64,000 bases of DNA from NCBI RefSeq assembly GCF_016458275.1, contig NZ_JAEMHM010000007.1:124001-188000 (forward strand), given 5' to 3'. Origin of the DNA: Geomesophilobacter sediminis. Its GTDB lineage: Bacteria; Desulfobacterota; Desulfuromonadia; Geobacterales; Geobacteraceae. The notes beneath the pieces are model-generated. The model was given only the letters and a program-made list of their open reading frames with translations, ran no database searches and was not told the origin of the DNA. The translations under genes and the position numbers were made by a program. Positions within the stretch are counted from its first letter, which is position 1. Every line of letters starts with the position of its first letter. Of the stretch, positions 57,050 through 64,000 are shown piece after piece.

Positions 57050-57477
57050 GGGTACTCCTGGGAAAATGGCAAAAGCCGGGCCTGGGCCCGCCCCGAGGTC
57101 AGGGCGCCGAAAGTGACCAGCACGTATTCAATGAGGGAAGCTACCTTGGGACTGCCATGAGAGGGGATGCCGCGAAGGTTACAACCGGTGCTGAGGAAGA
57201 CGGTTTTTTAGCAGAAAGGGGAGTGCGGTGCAAGCGTTAATCGGCAGGATCCGCTCAGCGATTTTGTAAACGGACAAAGTTGTTGTTTTTGGGGTCCAGA
57301 TGGTACATATATCCGGATAATGTTTTCGATTGAACAGCCGTGGTATGCCTGCGAACTCAGAGAGCCCCGGGTGAGTGGGCTATTCTTTACTTTAACTCCT
57401 AGTGCATGGTACTTGCTACAGTTGAAAGTGACTCCCGCTCTCATGATTATTTAGGTTCAAGAGGACAGGTACCTCCG
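57050..57477. other. Divergent intergenic region Hsp70-like / modE
   Basis: 428 bp. No gene or repeat from the window's families was recognised; AT-rich near 57250-57330. Presumably holds both promoters. Confidence 0.35.
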
Positions 57478-58287
57478 ATGAAGAGAAAAAAGATTTCGAC
57501 TGAGCTTGAAGGAAGCCTGTGGATTCAGAAGTCCGATCGCCGGTACCTTGGCGCCGACCGCATCGCGCTGCTGGAAAGGATCGATGAACTCGGTTCCATG
57601 GTCAAAGCGGCCAAAGCTCTGGGCATAAGCTACAAAACGGCGTGGGACACGGTGAACACCATCAACAACCTGGCCGATACTGCGCTCGTCGAACGGTTGA
57701 CCGGCGGGAAAGGAGGAGGGGGCACGACCCTCACCCCGGAGGGGAAAAAGATCGTCAGTCAGTTCCGCGTCATTCAGGAGGAGCACCGGAAATACCTGGC
57801 GAACCTGCAGGAGAGACTCGGGAATATCGAAGGTCTCGAAAAATTCTTAGGGAGGATATCGATGAGAGTAAGCGCACGTAACGTATTTTCGGGAAGCGTC
57901 AGCAAGATCATCAAAGGGGCCGTCAACGCTGAGGTCACCCTCACCCTCAAGGGTGGGGCGCCGCTCACCGCAACGGTCACCAACGGTGCCGTGGAAAACC
58001 TGGGGCTCAAGGAAGGGATGGATGCCTTTGCCATCATCAAGGCGAGTTCCATCATCATCGGCACCGACCTCCACGATGCCAAGGTGAGCGCCCGCAACAT
58101 CTTCTGCGGCACGGTGACCAAGATCGTCGAAGGCCCGGTGAACACCGAAGTTGACGTGGAAATCGGCGGCGGCAACGTCGTCAGCGCCGTCATCACCCAC
58201 GCCAGCGCGACCACGCTCGGTTTGAAAACCGGTGCCCATGCCTGTGCCCTCTTCAAGGCCTCGAGCGTCATTCTGGGCGTAAGCTGA
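57478..58287 (+). CDS. modE: ModE-type molybdate-responsive regulator
   Basis: 269 aa from ATG 57478. N-terminal winged helix (ALLERIDELGSMVKAAKALGISYKTAWDTVNTINN, wing with GGKGGGGTTLTPEGKKI), a linker, and two TOBE/Mop domains in tandem (MRVSARNVFSGSVSKIIKGAVNAEVTL; AKVSARNIFCGTVTKIVEGPVNTEV) that bind molybdate. Same architecture and length as E. coli ModE (262 aa). A terminator and a ModE-type operator follow immediately, before modD-modA. Confidence 0.95.
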   Translation: MKRKKISTELEGSLWIQKSDRRYLGADRIALLERIDELGSMVKAAKALGISYKTAWDTVNTINNLADTALVERLTGGKGGGGTTLTPEGKKIVSQFRVIQEEHRKYLANLQERLGNIEGLEKFLGRISMRVSARNVFSGSVSKIIKGAVNAEVTLTLKGGAPLTATVTNGAVENLGLKEGMDAFAIIKASSIIIGTDLHDAKVSARNIFCGTVTKIVEGPVNTEVDVEIGGGNVVSAVITHASATTLGLKTGAHACALFKASSVILGVS

Positions 58288-58293
58288 CGCTAG

Positions 58294-58325
58294 AAAAGGG
58301 AGCACCAGTGCCGCTGCTCCCTTTT
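58294..58325 (+). terminator. Terminator after modE
   Basis: AAAAGGGAGCA-CCAGTGCCGC-TGCTCCCTTTTT hairpin. Confidence 0.85.
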
Positions 58326-58335
58326 TCGTGCGATG

Positions 58336-58359
58336 CGTTATGAAGTAATACATATAACG
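58336..58359. promoter_or_regulatory. ModE operator ahead of modD-modA
   Basis: 24-bp element with arms CGTTATGA and ATATAACG separated by 8 bp. The outer 6-bp arms are perfectly inverted, and the length equals that of the E. coli modA operator (CGTTATAT-N8-ACATAACG). Confidence 0.75.
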
Positions 58360-58380
58360 GTGCAAGGAAAAGGGGTAGCC

Positions 58381-59238
58381 ATGCTGCATTGCCTGCCGGA
58401 TAGCGATATCGAACGTTTTCTCGAAGAAGACGTCCCCTACGGGGACCTAACCACCACGCTGCTGGGAATCGGGGACCGGCCCGGGAGTCTCACCTTTACC
58501 ACCCGCGAAGAAACCACCCTCTGCTGCTGCGAAGAAGCGGCGCGGCTCCTCGAAAAATGCGGGGCCAGCGTGGTCCGCTGCACCCCGAGCGGCACCCGCC
58601 TTCCCCCCGGCCGGGAATTCCTCGTGGCGCACGGCAGCGCCCGGGCCCTGCATCATGGGTGGAAAGTCGCCCTGAACCTCCTGGAGTATGCCTCGGGCAT
58701 CGCCACGCGCACCCGCAGGCTCGTGGACAACGCACGGGCCGCCAACCCTTCGATCTGCGTCGTGACCACCCGGAAATCCTTCCCCGGTGCGAAGAAGGTC
58801 TCGATCAAGGCGATCGTCGCCGGCAGGGCGCTGCCGCACCGTCTCGGCCTGTCCGAATCGATCCTGGTCTTCAAACAGCACACCGCCTTTGTGGGGGGGC
58901 TTGCCGTTTTTCTGGAATCCGTCGACACCTTGCGCCGGCAGGCCCCCGAGCAGCGGATCATCGTCGAGGCCGAATCGATGGCCGAAGCGCTGGCCATCGC
59001 CGGCTCCGGAGCCGATATCGTGCAGCTCGACAAACTTTCCCCTGCGGAGCTGGCCGGGCTGGTCCCCCAGATCAGGGCGATCAATCCCGCCATCAAGATC
59101 TCTGCCGCCGGCGGGGTGAACGAGGGGAACATCGGGTCGTACGCTGCGGCCGGCGTGGACCTGATCGTCCTCTCCTCGGTCTACTTCGGAAAGCCTGCCG
59201 ACATCGCGGCGTCCATGACACCATCCGAAACGCCATAA
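58381..59238 (+). CDS. modD: ModD, NadC-like protein of molybdenum loci
   Basis: 285 aa from ATG 58381, 21 bp after the operator. Homologous to quinolinate phosphoribosyltransferase: EDVPYGDLTTTLLGIG, NLLEYASGIATRTR, VTTRKSFPGAKKVSIKAIVAGRALPHRLGLSE, and DIVQLDKLSP with SAAGGVNEGNIGSYAAAGVDLIVLSS. ModD proteins accompany molybdate transport genes; their reaction is unknown. Upstream of modA by 29 bp, same transcript. Confidence 0.92.
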   Translation: MLHCLPDSDIERFLEEDVPYGDLTTTLLGIGDRPGSLTFTTREETTLCCCEEAARLLEKCGASVVRCTPSGTRLPPGREFLVAHGSARALHHGWKVALNLLEYASGIATRTRRLVDNARAANPSICVVTTRKSFPGAKKVSIKAIVAGRALPHRLGLSESILVFKQHTAFVGGLAVFLESVDTLRRQAPEQRIIVEAESMAEALAIAGSGADIVQLDKLSPAELAGLVPQIRAINPAIKISAAGGVNEGNIGSYAAAGVDLIVLSSVYFGKPADIAASMTPSETP

Positions 59239-59267
59239 CCATCCCAACTACAAGGAGAATCGTGCCC

Positions 59268-60017
59268 ATGAAAAAACTGTTCGTCCGGCTCCCCCTCATG
59301 CTGATCCTGCTGGCAATTTCCGCGGTGCCGGCGTCGGCGGGAGAGGTCCATCTTTCCGTTGCCGCAAGCCTCAAGGAGGTCATCAACGAACTCTCCGACA
59401 CCTTCGCCCGCAAGACTCCCGGGGTGAAGTTCCTGAAGAACTACGGCGCCTCCGGCGCGCTCGCCAAGCAGATCGAAAACGGCGCACCCGCGGACCTCTT
59501 CATCTCGGCGAACCAGGAGTGGATGGATTACCTCAAGAACAAGAGCCTGGCCGACACGGCCAGTATCGGGGTCTTTACCTACAACTCCCTGGTCTTTGCC
59601 GGCAGTCCCGCGCAGAGGGTGACCGGGATGCACGATCTGACCCGGCTGCAGAAGATCGCCATCGGGAGCCCCAAGAGCGTCCCGGCGGGCGAATATGCCA
59701 CCCTGGCCATCAAGAGGTCCGGCCTGGAGAAACAGCTGGAGAAAAAGCTCGTGCTGGCGCGAGACGTCCGGGATTGCCTGATGTACGCCGAGCGGGGCGA
59801 GGTGGACGGCGCCTTCGTGTACCGGACCGACGCGCTGCAGGCCCGTCAGGCGAAGATCCTTTTCACCGTGCCGCAAAACCTTTACCCCGAGGTGGTGTAC
59901 CCGATGGCGCTGACCGCTACCGGAGCCCGTAACAAGGAGGCCGCCGCCTTTTTCCAGTACCTGCAGGGGAAGGAGGCGAAGGCGGTCCTCAAGAAATACG
60001 GCTTCGTCCTGAAGTAG
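59268..60017 (+). CDS. modA: Molybdate-binding periplasmic protein
   Basis: 249 aa from ATG 59268 (AAGGAGAAT upstream; GTG 59262 in frame is possible). Signal peptide MKKLFVRLPLMLILLAISAVPASA. Oxyanion site: VAASLKEVINELS, YGASGALAKQIENGAPADLFISAN and PKSVPAGEYATLAIK. Binds molybdate or tungstate. No modB or modC permease/ATPase follows; a FecCD-type pair lies convergently next to it. Confidence 0.95.
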   Translation: MKKLFVRLPLMLILLAISAVPASAGEVHLSVAASLKEVINELSDTFARKTPGVKFLKNYGASGALAKQIENGAPADLFISANQEWMDYLKNKSLADTASIGVFTYNSLVFAGSPAQRVTGMHDLTRLQKIAIGSPKSVPAGEYATLAIKRSGLEKQLEKKLVLARDVRDCLMYAERGEVDGAFVYRTDALQARQAKILFTVPQNLYPEVVYPMALTATGARNKEAAAFFQYLQGKEAKAVLKKYGFVLK

Positions 60018-60084
60018 CCGCTAAAACGCCGGTGGCAAATGGAGGAGCTCGTGCGGCCGCGCCGCTCGGAGCGGGTAGGTAATG

Positions 60085-60864
60085 CTACTGCTCCATGTGC
60101 AGGGCCGGGACACAGACTCTCACCCCCTCGACGACCGGTACCAGGTGAACTTTTACCTGATAGATGATCCCCAAGGTCGCTTCGTCCAAGGTGCCGGGGG
60201 GACCGTCGCTGACGATCCCCCCGTGCCGCATCGTCACCACCCGGCTCGCCACCGCGAGCGCGTGATCGGGATGGTGCGTGGAGAAGATGAAGGTATTCCC
60301 CTCCCGGGCCAACGCTTTGATCCTTTCCAGCAGCCGCACCTGGTTTCCGTAATCCAGTCCGTTGGTCGGCTCGTCCATCACCACGATGCGGGCCTGCTGC
60401 GCCATGGCTCGGGCGATCAGCGCCAGCTGACGCTCGCCGCCGCTGATTTCCGTATAGCTCCGCTCGGCCAGGTGGCTGATGCCGAGCCGCTCCAGCGCTT
60501 CTGCGACGATCCTCCGATCCTCGGCACCCGCCGGACCCAGAAAGGGACGGTGCGGTTGCCGCCCCATCAGCACGATGTCGCGCACCCGGTAGGCGAAGGT
60601 TTCCCGGTGCGCCTGCGGCACGTACGCCATCTGCCGGGCCAATTCCGGCCGGTGGAGCCGCCTGAGGTCGGTCCCCCCCAGGGTGACGGTCCCGGCGTCG
60701 GGGGAGAGCAGGCCGAGCATCAACCGGAGCAGGGTGGTCTTGCCGCTTCCGTTGGGGCCGAGCAACGCCGCGACCTCGCCCTGCCCGACGGAGAGGGAGA
60801 TACCATCCAGGACGGTACGAGCGCCGAAGGAAAACGAAACCGTGTCCAGTGCCAGCAGGGACAT
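60085..60864 (-). CDS. ABC transporter ATP-binding protein, FecE/BtuD type
   Basis: 259 aa from ATG 60864, which overlaps the permease stop; ATG 60873 is an alternative. Walker A LLGPNGSGKTT, Q-loop VPQAHRE, signature ISGGERQLALIARAM, Walker B IVVMDEP, H-loop STHHPDHAL. Belongs to the type II importers for siderophores, cobalamin or, in MolBC, molybdate/tungstate. The location beside modA hints at the latter (inference). Confidence 0.93.
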   Translation of the reverse strand: MSLLALDTVSFSFGARTVLDGISLSVGQGEVAALLGPNGSGKTTLLRLMLGLLSPDAGTVTLGGTDLRRLHRPELARQMAYVPQAHRETFAYRVRDIVLMGRQPHRPFLGPAGAEDRRIVAEALERLGISHLAERSYTEISGGERQLALIARAMAQQARIVVMDEPTNGLDYGNQVRLLERIKALAREGNTFIFSTHHPDHALAVASRVVTMRHGGIVSDGPPGTLDEATLGIIYQVKVHLVPVVEGVRVCVPALHMEQ

Positions 60865-61775
60865 CAGTACCATCCTTTCCGGGTGCGTTTGAGCACCGCC
60901 ATGAAGAACGGGATACCGACGACGGCGGTCGCGATCCCGATCGGGAGTTCGAAGGAGAAGAGCAGGCGCGAGATGTTGTCCACCATCAGGAGATAGGTCG
61001 CCCCCAAAAGCGCCGCCACCGGAATGAGGGTCTCGTTGTCGGGGCCGACGATCATGCGGGCGATGTGCGGGATGATCATCCCGACCCAGCCGATGATGCC
61101 CGCGAGCACCACGGTGAGGGCGCTGACCAGGGTGGCGCAGACGATCGCCGTCATCCGCACCCGTTGCACGTCGATCCCCAGGGAGCGCGCCTCGTCATCC
61201 CCCATGCTCAGAACGTTCAACGGGCGGGACAGCAACATCAGGACCAGTACCCCGGCGCCGATCGGGATCCCGGTTGCGAACGCGGTAGTCCGGTCTGCCA
61301 TGGCGAGGTTCCCCATCAGCCAGTAGGTGATGGCCGGCAACTGGTTGTACGGATCGGCCAGGTATTTGATCACCGAGACGAGGGAAGTAAAGAGCGCGCC
61401 GCTGACGATGCCCCCCAAAAGAAGCATGGTCACGTTGGCGTTGCGCTGGGCGCCGGCGAGAAAAAGCGCCAGGGCGACCGCGGTAACCCCGCCGAGGAAG
61501 GTGGCGACCTGGATCGCGAACCATCCCTTGAAGAGGACCAGGCCCAGCGCCGATCCGAAGGATGCCCCGGCCAGAACCCCCAGAAGGCCGGGGGACACCA
61601 AGGGATTGACGAACAGCGCCTGGTAGGTCGCCCCGGAAGCGGAGAGGGCGCTCCCAACCAGGATCGCCGTTGCGATGCGCGGCAGCCGGATTTCCAGGAT
61701 GATGTTGCGCAGGATCGGGAGCCGATCCGGCGCCATGGTTCCTGCCCCGGCCTGGTAGAGGAGATACCCGGTCAC
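60864..61775 (-). CDS. ABC transporter permease, FecCD family
   Basis: At least 303 aa (GTG 61775). FecCD signatures: RLPRIATAILVGSALSASGATYQALFVNPLVSPGLLGVLAGA, SLGIDVQRVRMTAIVCATLVSALTVVLAGIIGWVGMIIPHIARMIVGPDN. The family's first helix (IGLFLVTLTVAALASLCLGKYPLSLHEV) is encoded just upstream in the same frame to about 61871, but no ATG, GTG or TTG lies between it and the in-frame stop at 61902. An AGGAGG is present at about 61875-61880. The true start is therefore unresolved. Confidence 0.88.
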   Translation of the reverse strand: MTGYLLYQAGAGTMAPDRLPILRNIILEIRLPRIATAILVGSALSASGATYQALFVNPLVSPGLLGVLAGASFGSALGLVLFKGWFAIQVATFLGGVTAVALALFLAGAQRNANVTMLLLGGIVSGALFTSLVSVIKYLADPYNQLPAITYWLMGNLAMADRTTAFATGIPIGAGVLVLMLLSRPLNVLSMGDDEARSLGIDVQRVRMTAIVCATLVSALTVVLAGIIGWVGMIIPHIARMIVGPDNETLIPVAALLGATYLLMVDNISRLLFSFELPIGIATAVVGIPFFMAVLKRTRKGWY

Positions 61776-61904
61776 TTCATGGAGCGACAGAGGGTATTTC
61801 CCCAGGCACAGGGAGGCAAGAGCCGCAACGGTGAGCGTTACCAGAAATAAACCGATGGTGGCAGCTTTGATACCCCCTCCTCTTCGTCTCGCAGACGATG
61901 GTCA

Positions 61905-62081
61905 TGAAGTTTGCTCGTGCGGTGTGCCCGGCTTGCCACGCGGGCCCACCGGACCCGGAATGCCGTCCGGATAAGCTCCGAGGCGGCGTGACCTACGCGG
62001 GTACGGCAACGGCCGGGTTCCTTTTGCCGCATCTTTGTGCTAGGGTGCCTAAAATTTTGACAAGATAATGGCGGTGCAGAC
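61905..62081. other. GC-rich divergent leader region
   Basis: About 175 bp upstream of the permease with several potential stems (for example GGCCGGGTTCC, GGGCCCACCGG). No recognised riboswitch class could be assigned. It also holds the promoter of the HTH gene (TTTTGACAAGATAATGG near 62055). Confidence 0.35.
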
Positions 62082-62306
62082 ATGATCGTGGCGGACGATA
62101 GCACATTTTTTCACAATCGGATAACCGATTTCCGGGTGGGGCGCGGTTGGTCCCAGCGGGACTTGGCCCGGGAAGCGGGGCTCACATTCGCCGAAGTCTG
62201 CGCCATTGAAGGCGGCGCCACGGTGCCGTCAACGGTGGCCGCGCTCCTCATTGCCGCGGCACTGGGCTGTGAAGTCGGAGAACTCTTCCGGCTGGAGGAG
62301 GGTTAG
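62082..62306 (+). CDS. Small XRE-type helix-turn-helix protein
   Basis: 74 aa consisting of one HTH: RITDFRVGRGWSQRDLAREAGLTFAEVCAIEGGATVPSTVAALLIAAALGCEVGELF. In anaerobes this HTH is often fused to a periplasmic-binding-like domain sensing molybdate or a related ligand; here it ends after the HTH. Divergent from the ABC permease, which it may regulate. Confidence 0.75.
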   Translation: MIVADDSTFFHNRITDFRVGRGWSQRDLAREAGLTFAEVCAIEGGATVPSTVAALLIAAALGCEVGELFRLEEG

Positions 62307-62563
62307 CCGGTCCCCAAGGCCCACCTCCGTCCAGGGTTCAAGGAGCATGCCCAGCCGATTCCTCCGGACGAAGCAGAGGGGTGGCTGGCAACGGGCTTGC
62401 GGAGGTTTGGCCCGTTATGTGAAAGGGGGCGGGCTGGATCGTTTCTGCCGCCAGCCGGTGACCAAGCCGACGGCAGGTGAAACGGCAGCTGAATCATTCG
62501 GCACCGGAGGGGCACGACTCCCCCGGCCGCCCTTGATTGCTATCGGATTGAACGAGGGGACCG

Positions 62564-64000
62564 ATGGAAGCTTCGCGTCAGATACTGTGGAATGCCGGGA
62601 GCCGCCTCTTCCTGCTGGGCGCTTCGCTGGGGGCGGTGACGGTGCTGCTGGCCGGCGTCTGCCGGAGCATCGGCGGGTGGACGATCGGGTACCGCGAGAC
62701 GCGGCGGACGCCGGGACGAAAGCCCCGCGGCGGCTTTGCCGCGGCCTTCCGGGCGGTGGTGGTCCAAAGGGAGATGATGCGCGGCGACGTCTATCTCCCC
62801 CTGCATCTCGCCATTTTTTACGGGCTGCTGTTCCTTTCGATCGGAAGCGCCATCGTCGGGGTGGAGGCTCACTTGGGGGTAAGGCTTCTCCACGGCTGGG
62901 GCTACCTGCTGTTCACCCTGGTCCTGGAGCTGGCCGGGATCGCCGTGCTGATCGGCATTGCGCTGGCCGCATACAAGCGCTACCTCGTGCGGCCGGACCG
63001 CCTGGAAAGCCGGCCTCAGGACGCCGCCGCGCTCCTTGGCCTGGCCCTGGTGATTGCCAGCGGTTTTTGGGTGAAGGGGGCCCGGATCCTGGCCACCGGC
63101 GGTCCTTGGAGCGGGTGGTCCCCGGTGGGGGGCTCGGTTGCCTGGCTTTTGGGGAAGGCCGCCGGCTCCGGGAATGCCGTCTCCCTGCATCACCTCCTCT
63201 GGTATGCCCATGCCGGAGCGGCGTTCACCGGTCTTGCGCTTTTGCCCTGGTCCAAGTACCTGCACCTGCTGGCGGTCCCCCTCAGCCACTTTCTCTCCGT
63301 CCCGTGGGCCGATCGGGCCGCTCTCCCGGAAGCTGCCGCGGGGAGAGAGACGACCGGTACCCTCGCCGACCTGGCTCGTAAACGACTCGTCGAGGCCGAT
63401 GCCTGCGTCCGGTGCGGTCGGTGCAAGAAGCTCTGTTCGATGTACCTCACCGAGAACCGGACCGCCCCCATAACGATGATGGATAACCTCAAGCGGTTGA
63501 CCCACGGCCGAAACCGTGGCTCGGCTCAACCCGGGGCGGTTATCGACGCCGCCTCGTTGTGGAGTTGCACCGGCTGCCGCGCCTGCGAGGAGCGCTGTCC
63601 TATGCGTGGGGAGCACGCCGCGGGAATCGTCCAACTCCGGCGTGGGGCGATAACCTCCGGCCGGATTCCGGAGCCGGTGGCCGAGCGTCTCCAAAAGCTG
63701 CGGGGCGCGCGCACCCTGCCGGCGGAAGCGGGGCGGGGCATCCCATCGGGCACCCGGGGTATCTATTACTGGCCCGGCTGTTCCGATGCGCAGGGAGAGG
63801 ATGCCGGCTTCTCCGCGCTGCTCAAAATCATGGAACGGGCCGGAGTGGTGCTTCGGATGCTCCAGCCGCCGCACTGTTGTGGCGGAGCCGCGCGGCGGCT
63901 CGGTGACGAGGCGCTTTTCCAGGAGCAGGCGCGCGAGAACCACCGTTATCTTCGGGAGCAGGGGGTGGAGCTGGTGGTCACCCGCTGCCCGCACTGCTTC
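62564..64000 (+). CDS. Membrane Fe-S oxidoreductase with CCG domain (cut by window edge)
   Basis: 479 codons from ATG 62564 (GAGGGGA upstream) to the right edge, no stop. N-terminal NarI-like membrane part with about five TM helices and conserved His (LPLHLAIFYGLLF, VSLHHLLWYAHAGAAFTG). Then two [4Fe-4S] motifs CVRCGRCKKLC (about 281) and CTGCRACEERC (about 335). The CCG domain begins with YYWPGCSDAQGE and includes HCCGG (about 436). Architecture of HdrCD/DsrMK-like or GlpC-like quinone-linked oxidoreductases. Partners would be to the right. Confidence 0.88.
   Translation, partial: MEASRQILWNAGSRLFLLGASLGAVTVLLAGVCRSIGGWTIGYRETRRTPGRKPRGGFAAAFRAVVVQREMMRGDVYLPLHLAIFYGLLFLSIGSAIVGVEAHLGVRLLHGWGYLLFTLVLELAGIAVLIGIALAAYKRYLVRPDRLESRPQDAAALLGLALVIASGFWVKGARILATGGPWSGWSPVGGSVAWLLGKAAGSGNAVSLHHLLWYAHAGAAFTGLALLPWSKYLHLLAVPLSHFLSVPWADRAALPEAAAGRETTGTLADLARKRLVEADACVRCGRCKKLCSMYLTENRTAPITMMDNLKRLTHGRNRGSAQPGAVIDAASLWSCTGCRACEERCPMRGEHAAGIVQLRRGAITSGRIPEPVAERLQKLRGARTLPAEAGRGIPSGTRGIYYWPGCSDAQGEDAGFSALLKIMERAGVVLRMLQPPHCCGGAARRLGDEALFQEQARENHRYLREQGVELVVTRCPHCF

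Noticed and set aside
61905-62081. Molybdenum-cofactor or cobalamin riboswitch ahead of the FecCD permease
   Set aside because: The region is GC-rich and structured, but I could not match conserved boxes of either class; left as an unassigned leader. An Rfam scan would settle it.
62307-62485. Continuation of the XRE HTH protein after its stop codon (same frame stays open about 58 codons)
   Set aside because: No recognisable domain and the frame ends soon; readthrough or pseudogene cannot be supported.

Overview
The window is high-GC DNA from an anaerobic, respiring bacterium. The gene set points to the Geobacter/Geomonas group (Desulfuromonadia): pyruvate:ferredoxin oxidoreductase, an aldehyde:ferredoxin-oxidoreductase-family enzyme, the NrfHA ammonifying nitrite reductase, a Dcu-type C4-dicarboxylate carrier under sigma-54 control, ModE/ModD/ModA, and a GEMM-class cyclic-dinucleotide riboswitch. 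This is inferred from gene content; no 16S gene is present. No phage, intact insertion sequence, transposase or CRISPR array was seen, but the intergenic DNA is full of several families of short palindromic repeats.

Layout. 1-2.1 kb: non-homologous end joining (ligD, cut by the left edge, and ku). 2.5-10.2 kb: gpmA, a YihY-type membrane protein and gltBD, all on the minus strand. 10.4-17.1 kb: secreted CHRD protein, M28 peptidase, a riboswitch-controlled 1150-aa secreted protein with a lysyl-oxidase-like domain, and a DUF488 protein. 17.3-22.3 kb: two-component system (periplasmic-sensor kinase plus NtrC-type regulator) followed by a Dcu carrier with two palindromic activator sites and a sigma-54 promoter. 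22.6-29.8 kb: AOR-family enzyme, a RelE/Phd-type toxin-antitoxin pair, and pyruvate:ferredoxin oxidoreductase. 30-38 kb: decayed M28 peptidase, class A penicillin-binding protein, tandem WSC-domain secreted protein, MFS transporter, lipoprotein, glycosyltransferase. 38.5-41.2 kb: a minimal flagellar-rod-like protein with a sigma-54 promoter, and an operon of MreB-like actin, SecF (no SecD) and a 54-aa zinc ribbon. 42-46.7 kb: two MarR regulators around DUF1904, a tiny membrane protein and beta-carbonic anhydrase, then nitroreductase, extradiol dioxygenase and HPP protein. 46.9-50.7 kb: nrfHA with a PAS/sigma-54 activator and matching sites. 51.2-55.7 kb: tRNA-Lys, cmoAB, a 5'-3' exonuclease/RNase HI fusion and a GIY-YIG protein. 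55.8-62.3 kb: Hsp70-like protein, modE, modD, modA, a FecCD-type ABC permease/ATPase pair and a small HTH protein. 62.6 kb to the end: membrane-bound Fe-S oxidoreductase, cut by the right edge.

Themes. Sigma-54 control recurs: a nearly consensus -24/-12 element precedes the Dcu carrier, nrfHA and the rod-like protein, and two of these sit beside a dedicated activator whose likely palindromic sites can be read. The most unusual items are the cyclic-dinucleotide riboswitch ahead of a lysyl-oxidase-like secreted protein, the exonuclease/RNase HI fusion, the MreB-like/SecF/zinc-ribbon operon, and the rod protein reduced to its two terminal helices.
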